Assembly (NCBI GenBank): GCA_003157445.1
Contig: PMJN01000274.1
Location: 1 to 5,442 of the forward strand
Length of the DNA: 5,442 bases
Source: Micrococcales bacterium
GTDB lineage: Bacteria; Actinomycetota; Actinomycetes; Actinomycetales; Dermatophilaceae
Reading direction: 5' to 3'
Below the pieces are notes generated by a model. It made no database searches. It was not told the origin of the DNA and saw nothing but the letters and a program-made list of their open reading frames with translations. Shown one piece after another: positions 1 through 5,220 of the stretch (positions are counted from its first letter, which is position 1; each line of letters starts with the position of its first letter). Both the position numbers and the translations under genes were made by a program.

Positions 1-1
1 G

Positions 2-157
2 GCGCCGCTGTCTCAGACGCCCGAGCAGGTCGCGGAGATCATTGTCGCGGGCCTGGCCGCCGGCCGTCAGACCGTGTGGGCGCCGGCGAAGATGCGCTGG
101 GTCATGTCTGGCCTGCGCCATCTTCCGCGAGCAGTGTTCACGCGCCTGCCCGTCTGA
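2..157 (+). CDS. dprE2: DprE2, decaprenylphosphoryl-2-keto-ribose reductase, C-terminal end (5' partial)
   Basis: This is the last 51 codons of a short-chain dehydrogenase/reductase, ending in TGA at 155-157; the catalytic and NAD-binding parts lie outside the window. The visible tail contains TPEQVAE, a helix ending AAGRQTVWAP, then RWVM and RHLPRAVF, finishing in RLPV. From memory this closely follows the mycobacterial DprE2 (Rv3791) tail, which has a VWAPA segment, a RHIPR segment and an LPI end. DprE2 reduces the 2-keto intermediate made by DprE1 and so completes the ribose-to-arabinose epimerisation that yields DPA. The assignment rests only on the tail, but it is supported by ubiA and PAP2 genes of the same pathway across the mobile element. 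The stop lies 8 bp before the IS end, so the gene appears undamaged. A different SDR with a similar tail cannot be fully excluded. Confidence 0.8.
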   Translation, partial: APLSQTPEQVAEIIVAGLAAGRQTVWAPAKMRWVMSGLRHLPRAVFTRLPV

Positions 158-165
158 TGGCGACC

Positions 166-189
166 TGGCCCTGTCCCGTTTCGTGGACA
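166..189 (+). repeat. Left terminal inverted repeat of the IS3 element
   Basis: It reads TGGCCCTGT then CCCGTTTCGTGGACA. It matches the reverse complement of 1822-1846 at 21 positions with three mismatches and one single-base gap. The TG terminus is typical of the IS3 family. It begins 8 bp after the dprE2 stop codon. Confidence 0.85.
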
Positions 190-192
190 GGG

Positions 193-592
193 TTATGCGG
201 CTTTGAGAGTCCGCGATCTGGCGCGCGTATTGCAGGTCGAAGGCCACCGGGGTGATCTGGCCGATCGAGGCATGCCGGCGACGCCGGTTGTACCGGTCCT
301 CGATCCACTTGCCGACTTCGATCCGGGCTGCCTTCTTGGTCGGCCACACCCGCCGGTAGTTGAAGTCGGTCTTCAACGTCGTGAAAGGAGTTTCGGTCAT
401 TGCGTTGTCCCAGGTACATACCGGCGTATCCCATGGATCGGGTCAGGCCGTTGGCCGCGGCGAACGCGGCGATCTGGGCCCAGGCGTGCTGGGTACCCCG
501 GTCAGGGTGGAACACGACCTTGGCCGGCAGGTCCCCGCGCAAGCGTGATCGCCATGGCAAAGGCGTCCTGGGCCAGGTCAGCGAGCCCTCGC
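193..592 (-). pseudogene. IS3 transposase orfB, C-terminal fragment, frameshifted
   Basis: This is the integrase-core (rve) part of an IS3-family OrfB, recognisable only by switching frames. Reading down the - strand, the first piece (about 592-541) is LADLAQDAFAMAI. A second frame (about 541-413) gives LPAKVVFHPDRGTQHAW and TRSMGYAG. A third frame from 412 gives WDNAMTETPF, YRRVWPT and WIEDRYNRRRRHASIG. The second DDE aspartate (in HPDRG, where most relatives have HSDRG) and the glutamate (in MTETPF) are both still present. The first aspartate and everything upstream are missing because the fragment begins at the junction with the intron. At least two frameshifts, near 531-541 and at 413, prevent translation. 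A plausible original stop is the TAA at 193-195, reached in yet another frame. Without the shifts it would encode about 130 residues, roughly half of a full OrfB. Confidence 0.85.
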
Positions 593-1437
593 CTCTCCAC
601 CGACAGGCGCAAACCCATCGGTGCGAGCACCGCCACAACTTCGTCCCATAACGCGTCGGTGTCGGCAGGTTGCCCAAGATGAGGACCAAGAAGTCCGCCT
701 AGCGGATGAGTTTCATGACCCCACCCCCGGCACGCCTGTGCTTGATGCGTTCCCACTCTGGGTCGAGCGCCCCTACTGGCCCTCTTCAGTGAGGATCCCG
801 GCCCGCAAGAGCGCCTTCACCCAGCCCAGGACCCGTTTGTCCCCGATGCGGTGGCGCACCCTGCCCAGTAGGGCGATGTGGTCAATCTCGTCGAAGCACG
901 CCTTGATGTCCGCCTCGAACACCCACTCGTAGTTCCGGGTGGGTGAAGCGAGCAAGTGGATCTCGGCGATCGCGTCCTGAGCCCGACGCTTCGGACGCAA
1001 ACCACACGAACATGGCTTGAAGTCCGCCTCGAAGATCGGCTCGAGCACCAGTTTCAACGCGGCTTGCACAACCCGATGGGCGGTAGTGGGATCCCTAGCC
1101 GAAACGTGCCCGACGTCTTGGGGATCACCTTCTCTCGCACCCGCTCAGGGGTGAACCGGCCGGCCTTGAGGTCCTATCGCAGCCGGTCGAGCATCACCTC
1201 AGCCCAGGGACCAACGCAGCGAGGTGCCACTTCGTCGACCCCGGCGGTTCGTGCGCCCTTGTTGACCCGCACCTGGTTGTATGCCACGACCAGTTAGGCC
1301 GGGTCATAGACGAGGTTGGCGAGATCATCGAAGCGACGGCCAGGATCGGCCACCGCCCATCGGTGCAGCTTCTTCTGCATCATGAGTACCTGGTACTCGG
1401 CCTCTTCGAGGTCGGGCCACGGACCGTCGGTACTTAC
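593..1437 (-). pseudogene. Group II intron reverse transcriptase/maturase, N-terminal part, decayed
   Basis: Joined across its lesions, this gives the N-terminal and RT domains of an actinobacterial group II intron protein. Segments in order are PWPDLEEAE, QKKLHRWAVADPGRRFDD, NKGARTAGVDEVAP, RFTPERVREKVIPKTSG, AALKLVLEPIFEADF, SCGLRPKRRAQDAIAEIH and YEWVFEADIKACFDEIDH (RT motif with the first catalytic Asp). These are followed by IGDKRVLGWVKALLRAGILTEEG in two overlapping parts, then a remnant of the active-site block and LAPMGLRLSVE. Lesions are stops at 1294-1296, 1174-1176, 773-775 and 699-701, a one-base loss near 1093, loss of the QGxxxSP-containing block near 770-785, and a frameshift near 670. 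In the YADD box Tyr is a TAG and one Asp is gone. The maturase X and DNA-binding/endonuclease domains are absent, because the fragment stops at the IS orfB junction. The longest open stretch (773-1069) should not be annotated as a gene. Confidence 0.9.
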
Positions 1438-1444
1438 CGGCGAA

Positions 1445-1450
1445 CTCCTC
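1445..1450 (-). promoter_or_regulatory. Ribosome binding site of the dead intron reverse transcriptase
   Basis: On the - strand this reads GAGGAG, seven bases ahead of a GTA codon (1437-1435) that begins VSTDGPWPDLEEAE. The spacing and the family's usual N-terminus suggest that GTA was a GTG start. This is inference. Confidence 0.5.
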
Positions 1451-1572
1451 GGTCTGCTTCGTTGCTGTGAACACGCTGGACCCCTTCGCCATACGACAGG
1501 CTTTCCCTGCCCCGGACTACTACGGGTCCTCCGCCCCATCCCGGCAGCATCAGCCGGCGACGGACCTTCCCG

Positions 1573-1595
1573 CCGACCAGCAGGCTGCTGGTCGG
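1573..1595. repeat. Perfect 11 bp inverted repeat (hairpin) in the intron RNA region
   Basis: The arms CCGACCAGCAG and CTGCTGGTCGG flank a single central base. Because it sits inside a further complementary stem, it is best read as a ribozyme hairpin with a small loop. A terminator is less likely, as no run of T follows on either strand. Confidence 0.7.
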
Positions 1596-1723
1596 GGAGG
1601 GGAGCGCTGGGATGGTTCCCATGTTCACCGTCGAACCGCTTGACGGGGTCGGCGCCCGACTATGCCCCTACGACATCGCCACGGGTAGGCCGCAGGCATT
1701 CACCGTGGCCTTCGACCGGCGAC

Positions 1724-1798
1724 ATCAACCCGCCAAGATCACCAGTTTCACGGCTTCGTCTTTGTACTCAGGGATGAACCCCGACGCGTGCTTCCCAT
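1724..1798 (-). pseudogene. IS3 transposase orfA, N-terminal fragment
   Basis: An ATG at 1798-1796 follows a strong ribosome binding site. One base out of frame with it, the sequence reads FIPEYKDEAVKLVI, which resembles the opening of the IS3 OrfA helix-turn-helix protein (xPEYKxEAVxLVI). Adding one base next to the start codon would bring the ATG into frame, giving about MGKHASGFIPEYKDEAV. I infer a single-base loss. Similarity ends near 1736, where intron-like sequence begins, and a stop follows at once. About 20 of the roughly 90-100 residues of a normal OrfA remain. The rest of the recognition helix is gone. Confidence 0.7.
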
Positions 1799-1807
1799 GA
1801 TGAACGT

Positions 1808-1815
1808 CCTCCTTT
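1808..1815 (-). promoter_or_regulatory. Ribosome binding site of the IS3 orfA remnant
   Basis: On the - strand this reads AAAGGAGG, nine bases before the ATG at 1798-1796. It is a near-consensus Shine-Dalgarno sequence and supports that ATG as the original orfA start, although the frame is now broken. Confidence 0.7.
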
Positions 1816-1821
1816 GCGAGG

Positions 1822-1846
1822 TGTCCACGGAACGGGGTCAAGGCCA
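1822..1846 (-). repeat. Right terminal inverted repeat of the IS3 element
   Basis: Read on the - strand from 1846 it is TGGCCTTGA then CCCCGTTCCGTGGACA, the partner of 166-189. The element ends 13 bp beyond the ubiA stop codon. Confidence 0.85.
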
Positions 1847-1859
1847 ACTTCTTGGGTTA

Positions 1860-2726
1860 CTACAGGTACACCGAGCCGAGAAGGCAAGTTGCCCAGATAG
1901 CGCCCAGTAACAGGAGGAGGCGATCATGAAGGACGATCTCCTCCGGTTCGCCCGCGGAGCCGCTGTCAACGTCTACGGCGTACCTGAGCATGGCTATGAC
2001 GAAAGGGATGATGGACACCACGCTCCACTCGCTCGTGGAGGTTTGGCGCAGTGCGAACGCCCAGAGCGAGTAGGTCGTGACCAGCACCCCCGCGGACAGG
2101 GTCCACACGAACCGCAGATAGGTCGCTGTGTAGCTTTCCAGCACCGGCCGGATGGCCACATGGGTTTCCTGGACCAGACGCTTCTCTGCGTACCTCTTGC
2201 CGGCTGCCATGAACAGTGATCCGAAGCCGGCCGCGATGAGGAACCACTCGGACAGCTCAACCTGGGTCGCAACGCCGCCTGCGACGGCGCGAAGCAGAAA
2301 CCCGGATGCGACGCTGGTGAGCTCGATGACGGGTTCGTGTTTCATGCCCAGGCAGTACCAGAGCTGGACGACCTCATAGATCGCCACGATCACCAGCAAC
2401 TGCCAGTTCAGTAGAGCTGAAATCACCAGTGCGCCGGGCAGGAGGACGATTGCCGTGATCCAGGCTGTCCGAACTGGCAGTTCGCCGGAGGCTATGGGTC
2501 GATTTCTTTTCGTCGCGTGAGCCCGGTCGGACTCCACGTCCAGAGCGTCGTTGACAAGGTAGACCCCAGAGGAGGCCACGCAGAACGCCACCACAGCGAC
2601 TGCCATCTGCCCGATTGCCTGCGGGTGAAGCGCCATGCCGCCGGCTATCGGGGCAGCCAGGACCAGGACGTTCTTGACCCACTGACGCGGACGGCACGCC
2701 CGCAGGAGAATCCGTGCCCGCCTCAC
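1860..2726 (-). CDS. ubiA: UbiA, decaprenyl-phosphate phosphoribosyltransferase (DPPR synthase)
   Basis: This integral membrane prenyltransferase of the UbiA family should transfer 5-phosphoribose from PRPP to decaprenyl phosphate, the first committed step to DPA. It has 288 residues against about 300 for mycobacterial Rv3806c. The metal-binding motif NDALDVESD is at residues 59-67, followed by KRNRPIASGEL. YCLGMKHEPVIE starts at 124, LLRAVAGGVAT at 144, GKRYAE is at 176-181, ESYTATYLRFVWTLSA starts at 197 and RYAVDVD is at 248-254. These blocks follow Rv3806c closely from memory, which separates it from menaquinone or haem prenyltransferases. About nine hydrophobic segments are expected. The GTG at 2726-2724 overlaps the TGA of the PAP2 gene by four bases (GTGA), implying translational coupling. 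No Shine-Dalgarno sequence is seen. The frame is open far upstream to 3119, but that part is antisense-like noise over the PAP2 gene. The stop is 13 bp from the IS end. Confidence 0.93.
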   Translation of the reverse strand: MRRARILLRACRPRQWVKNVLVLAAPIAGGMALHPQAIGQMAVAVVAFCVASSGVYLVNDALDVESDRAHATKRNRPIASGELPVRTAWITAIVLLPGALVISALLNWQLLVIVAIYEVVQLWYCLGMKHEPVIELTSVASGFLLRAVAGGVATQVELSEWFLIAAGFGSLFMAAGKRYAEKRLVQETHVAIRPVLESYTATYLRFVWTLSAGVLVTTYSLWAFALRQTSTSEWSVVSIIPFVIAMLRYAVDVDSGSAGEPEEIVLHDRLLLLLGAIWATCLLGSVYL

Positions 2727-3292
2727 GAAGGCGACACGCGCTTGGTTTTGGTGATCCAGTGCCCCATAGCCGCGCCGATGAGGCTGCCGGCCAGGACATC
2801 GCTGGGGTAGTGCACGCCCAGGACGACCCGGCTGGTCAACATCACAGGAATTGAGAACAGCGGGTAGCGCCGTCCCAGGAGCCTGGAGTATGCCACCGCG
2901 GCCGCAGTGGTCGAGGCCGCGTGTGAGGACGGGAAGCTCAAATCGCTGGGCGTGGCGACATGCACCTGTACGCGCGGGTCGCTGGGCCGGTGGCGACGCA
3001 CCACGCGCTTGATGACGATACTCACGGCGTGGGCGCCCACCACGGTAGCGGTGGCCTGCAGCCAGGAGCGTCGATGCGCAGGGTCGCGCACCGCACCCAC
3101 CAACCCCAAGACGATCCATGACAGTGCGTGCTCACCCAGGTGGCTCAGGATCACCGCGCTTTGGCGGATCGCGGGCGACGCCGTCATCGACTGGACTGTG
3201 ATCAGGGCGTCTACTTCATGCTCTTGCAGCCTCCGGGGGACCGCTGAGTAGTGGGTAGTCACATCGTGCGCATCAACGAGCAAGGACTGCAA
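2723..3292 (-). CDS. PAP2-family phosphatase, likely decaprenylphosphoryl-5-phosphoribose phosphatase
   Basis: This 189-residue membrane protein carries the complete PAP2 phosphatase signature: KRVVRRHRP at 95-103, FPSSHAAS at 120-127 with the histidine at 124, and SRVVLGVHYPSD at 154-165 with the nucleophilic histidine at 161. It should remove the 5'-phosphate from decaprenylphosphoryl-5-phosphoribose, the step assigned to Rv3807c in mycobacteria. That substrate is inferred from its position directly upstream of ubiA. HLGEHALSW (51-59) also resembles the mycobacterial protein. The start is uncertain. The TTG at 3292-3290 overlaps the glycosidase stop by 20 bases. The GTG at 3262-3260 (residue 11) would give a 10 bp gap and a length nearer the mycobacterial protein. 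Neither has a clear ribosome binding site, so coupling is likely. A general lipid phosphatase is the alternative. Confidence 0.9.
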   Translation of the reverse strand: MQSLLVDAHDVTTHYSAVPRRLQEHEVDALITVQSMTASPAIRQSAVILSHLGEHALSWIVLGLVGAVRDPAHRRSWLQATATVVGAHAVSIVIKRVVRRHRPSDPRVQVHVATPSDLSFPSSHAASTTAAAVAYSRLLGRRYPLFSIPVMLTSRVVLGVHYPSDVLAGSLIGAAMGHWITKTKRVSPS

Positions 3293-4466
3293 TGAAGTCT
3301 CGCGATGACGGCGAAAGGTAGCGGTAGGGGTCAGCTTGCTCGTCTTTGGTGAGCATCTGCGGCACAGCTACGCCTGGGCTTGGGTGGGAGTAGGTGATGA
3401 AGTTGGTCCACTGCGGGTTGATGTCGAGCTCCATAGCGCGCACCGCGCCTGCGTCATGCACGATGTTGGCCAGTGTGCGCACCGACATCGAGGCGCCTAC
3501 GACGAATATCAGCGAGCCGTCCTTGCGAACTCCTACGGCCGAGCGCCATACATAGGTCTTGTTGCCCAGAGTTGCTCCCCACGTCGTGGTGGTTGTGCTG
3601 TCCACGTAGGGATTGATCGCACCATTGTCGACCAACAAGCCGAGGTTCTGACGCACGGCAGCCACGTCTGGGCCCGGGGTGGCTGCGTTCCAACTGACGA
3701 CATCCACATGCCCATTCTTGTAAAGGACCATGGAGGCTCCCCCCTGGTGCAGCGGCACCACGGTCTGGCCGTCCTGCCAGTAGCCGCCATTGGCGTCAAC
3801 CATCGTGAATCCAGAGTTGAACGTCGCCAGCAGGGCGTCCTTCTCCGAATTTGCTATCTGAGAGGGCTCAGACAAGGCCACCGTCGCGCCAGGCACCTTG
3901 TAGCCAGGGTGTAGAGCCATCTTGACCAGGTTCTGGTTCATCCAGGTCACCCCGACCAGATAACTCGTGTGCTGCGAGTCAGGACGTAAGAACGCCGCCC
4001 GGATGGCCGGCTGGCCATGGAGGCTTACCAGCGACTGCCATGCTCCCTCGCCGGGCAGAGCCGGTTGAGCCTGGGGCGGGATCGGTGATGGAGGAGCCAG
4101 GTAACCCGGGGGCTTGGAGGTGCGGCTCGAACCGGGTTTGGTCGAGGCGATGCGGGGGATACCACCGGCCAGACTTCCTCCGACCTTGGGAGGGCTGGCT
4201 TTGTACTGTGCTTGCTCCAGATAGCTGACCACCCAACCCAGCCCGTGGAACCTGCCCCACTCGGCCAGACGCGCAGAGGTCGTGTCGGTTCCCGGAGCGG
4301 TCAGGGCGCTACCAATCGACCAGGTCAGCCAGAGCAGCAGGATCAGCACCAGCACGCCTATGCGGCGTAACCAGAACCGACGCCGACCTTTCCCGCGCAC
4401 CGCACGCCGCGTACGTCCTCGATACCTCTCGGGGTCCTCGACTCTCAAATCACCTCTTGACGTCAA
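3273..4466 (-). CDS. Membrane-anchored phosphodiester glycosidase-domain protein (NAGPA-like)
   Basis: This 397-residue protein has a basic cytoplasmic N-terminus, one membrane segment at about 31-56, a Pro/Ser-rich linker at about 90-140 and an extracytoplasmic domain from about 142 to the end. The domain has features of the NAGPA/phosphodiester glycosidase family (PF09992): FNSGF at 216-220, DNGAINP at 280-286, RSAVGV at 308-313 and MELDINPQW at 345-353. The eukaryotic relative removes GlcNAc from a GlcNAc-phosphodiester; the substrate here is unknown. It is the first gene of the operon with the PAP2 phosphatase and ubiA, suggesting a role in cell-envelope glycan or polyprenyl-phosphate sugar metabolism (inference). 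The start is TTG at 4466-4464: an in-frame TGA lies eight codons upstream, no ATG or GTG falls between, and GAGGAGG sits nine bases ahead. Its stop overlaps the longest form of the PAP2 gene. Confidence 0.88.
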   Translation of the reverse strand: MTSRGDLRVEDPERYRGRTRRAVRGKGRRRFWLRRIGVLVLILLLWLTWSIGSALTAPGTDTTSARLAEWGRFHGLGWVVSYLEQAQYKASPPKVGGSLAGGIPRIASTKPGSSRTSKPPGYLAPPSPIPPQAQPALPGEGAWQSLVSLHGQPAIRAAFLRPDSQHTSYLVGVTWMNQNLVKMALHPGYKVPGATVALSEPSQIANSEKDALLATFNSGFTMVDANGGYWQDGQTVVPLHQGGASMVLYKNGHVDVVSWNAATPGPDVAAVRQNLGLLVDNGAINPYVDSTTTTTWGATLGNKTYVWRSAVGVRKDGSLIFVVGASMSVRTLANIVHDAGAVRAMELDINPQWTNFITYSHPSPGVAVPQMLTKDEQADPYRYLSPSSRDFIAVLAR

Positions 4467-4498
4467 CGAAGCGTTCCTCCTCGGAGTTCATTGTCCAT
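4463..4498 (-). CDS. Possible 11-residue leader peptide overlapping the glycosidase start
   Basis: ATG at 4498-4496 opens a short frame, MDNELRGGTLR, whose TGA (4465-4463) overlaps the TTG start of the glycosidase gene as TTGA. The glycosidase ribosome binding site lies inside it. It could couple translation or tune initiation at the weak TTG codon. No good ribosome binding site precedes its ATG, and an 11-codon frame can arise by chance, so this is a suggestion only. Confidence 0.2.
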   Translation of the reverse strand: MDNELRGGTLR

Positions 4499-4684
4499 GA
4501 AGCCAGGCCAGGGCGGGCTCGTATCTAGCAAAGCGTCTGCAACGCTCGTACATTCCCCAAAAAAACGGTGCATCTGGTGTATCGCGGGATAAGTTCTAAC
4601 ACGGTTCAGGCCAGTATCTCTTACCGCGGCCCACGTTGGAGACAACTCGCCGCCACAACCAGGCAACCTCGCACCTCTGATTCG
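4467..4684 (-). promoter_or_regulatory. Presumed promoter and leader region of the three-gene operon
   Basis: This is the only sizeable non-coding gap upstream of the operon, and it includes an A-rich run on the + strand around 4559-4565. On the - strand, TGCTAGATA (about 4532-4524) resembles an extended -10 element, but no convincing -35 hexamer stands at the right distance. A small inverted repeat, AGCGT-CTGCA-ACGCT (4532-4546), lies just upstream of and touching it and could be an operator. No riboswitch or attenuator was recognised. The assignment is mainly positional. Confidence 0.3.
4476..4482 (-). promoter_or_regulatory. Ribosome binding site deciding the TTG start of the glycosidase gene
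   Basis: On the - strand this reads GAGGAGG with nine bases to the TTG at 4466-4464. It is the best Shine-Dalgarno match in the operon and is the reason for choosing the TTG start. Confidence 0.75.
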
Positions 4685-5149
4685 TCACGCTCTTGGCAAC
4701 GGGAGCCGGCAAAGCGCTCCCAGGGCAGCGATCGCTTCCGCGGCGGCGCTGACGGTCTTCTGTGTAGACCAGATGGGGTCACACCTGTCGGGCAATGGAC
4801 CCAAGCTGCCCACATCAACATACCCATAGAGCGGCAGCGCACTCAAACCGCCGGTTGCTACCAGGAGGGCAAACGCGGCGGCGAACCTGTGACGGCTCGA
4901 AAGCACAAGCAGCATGGCGATCAGGGCTAGGACGCCTCGATGCGGAATAGCGTTCCGTGGCTGATGCGTGCTCTGCCCGTGCCGGTGAGGTGTCAAGGTT
5001 CGCGGCGAGATGCCAGTGACGTAGGCGTCGACTTCCAGTCCGGTTGCCGTTGTTGCCCTCGGCAGCCGGCGGGTTGACCGGGAGCGCGTGAACGAGAGCT
5101 TCTGCGATGTCTGGACGTGTGCTCCCGGCGTGCCTGAGTCGTTGGCCAT
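4685..5149 (-). CDS. Uncharacterised small membrane protein, N-terminal part doubtful
   Basis: I do not recognise a named family. The C-terminal half looks like a real protein: a short hydrophobic stretch at about 73-84, a membrane segment at about 88-108, then LYGYVDVGSLGPLPD (107-121), DPIW at 124-127, and a last hydrophobic helix at about 132-148. The YVDVGxLGPLPD block reminds me of small actinobacterial membrane proteins, from memory only. The N-terminal 70 residues are polar, rich in Arg, Thr, Ser and His, with no membrane segment. From about residue 52 to 71 the third codon positions lose their GC bias, suggesting a frameshift or decay. The ATG at 5149-5147 has only a weak GGA ahead of it; the ATG at 4915 (residue 79) is an alternative giving 76 residues. 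It may be a pseudogene that has lost its first membrane helices. Confidence 0.45.
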   Translation of the reverse strand: MANDSGTPGAHVQTSQKLSFTRSRSTRRLPRATTATGLEVDAYVTGISPRTLTPHRHGQSTHQPRNAIPHRGVLALIAMLLVLSSRHRFAAAFALLVATGGLSALPLYGYVDVGSLGPLPDRCDPIWSTQKTVSAAAEAIAALGALCRLPLPRA

Positions 5150-5220
5150 TTAGGTCCAGTTCGTTGCCTTCTGGTGTGTACGAGCTGGGTCACTGCTGGG
5201 TTCACTTGTGACCGCTGGGG

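Larger units (their letters stand above)
1438..1733 (-). other. Group II intron ribozyme remnant upstream of the RT reading frame
   Basis: This stretch has no sensible protein in any frame and lies where a group II intron has its RNA domains ahead of the domain IV reading frame. It shows stacked self-complementarity. A 7 bp outer stem pairs 1536-1542 with 1609-1615 (CCATCCC with GGGATGG) and encloses the 11 bp hairpin at 1573-1595. Nearer the RT, - strand segments such as GTAGTAGTCCGG and TATGGCGAAGGGGTCCAG look, from memory, like the conserved sequence ahead of the RT in related introns. Only about 300 bp is left where such introns usually have 500 or more. No GTGYG 5' boundary was found at the orfA junction, so the 5' end seems deleted. 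No domain V was found either. Confidence 0.65.
166..1846 (-). mobile_element. Dead IS3-family element carrying a nested group II intron fragment
   Basis: The element is bounded by inverted repeats of 24-25 bp that start with TG and end with CA when read across the element. Just inside the right end are a ribosome binding site and the start of an IS3 orfA. At the left end is the C-terminal half of an IS3 orfB with the integrase-core motifs. The roughly 1.1 kb between them is a group II intron fragment. All reading frames run on the - strand. About 540 bp of IS sequence remains, less than half of a usual IS3 element, so internal deletions have occurred. Possible target duplications are ACC (163-165) and ACT (1847-1849), which differ at one base. 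No intact transposase or reverse transcriptase survives, so I infer it cannot move by itself. Confidence 0.85.

Noticed and set aside
203..682. 159-residue + strand frame across the IS
   Set aside because: Antisense to the transposase remnant, with low-complexity Arg/Pro-rich translation.
138..689. 183-residue - strand frame as a gene
   Set aside because: It mixes frame-shifted RT, part of IS3 OrfB and out-of-frame sequence, and runs into the end of dprE2 on the opposite strand.
773..1069. 98-residue open frame as an intact reverse transcriptase gene
   Set aside because: It is one intact stretch of a broken RT; homologous sequence continues on both sides in other frames.
1573..1595. Intrinsic terminator
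   Set aside because: No T-run follows on either strand and the hairpin sits within larger intron RNA pairing.
166..1846. A functional new retroelement or transposon system
   Set aside because: Stops, frameshifts, a missing active-site block, and missing intron ends show decay of two known element types.
2727..3119. N-terminal extension of ubiA giving a 419-residue protein
   Set aside because: The added residues lack membrane-protein character, overlap the PAP2 gene in another frame, and are absent from the known DPPR synthases I recall.
3336..3914. 192-residue + strand frame
   Set aside because: Antisense shadow of the glycosidase gene with no recognisable motif; GC-rich DNA leaves such frames open.
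4463..4666. 67-residue - strand frame upstream of the glycosidase
   Set aside because: Its composition is unconvincing and it has no ribosome binding site; only the last 11 codons are worth noting as a possible leader.
4993..5205. 70-residue Arg-rich - strand frame
   Set aside because: Overlaps the 4685-5149 frame, shows no domain or hydrophobic pattern, and reads like an out-of-frame shadow.
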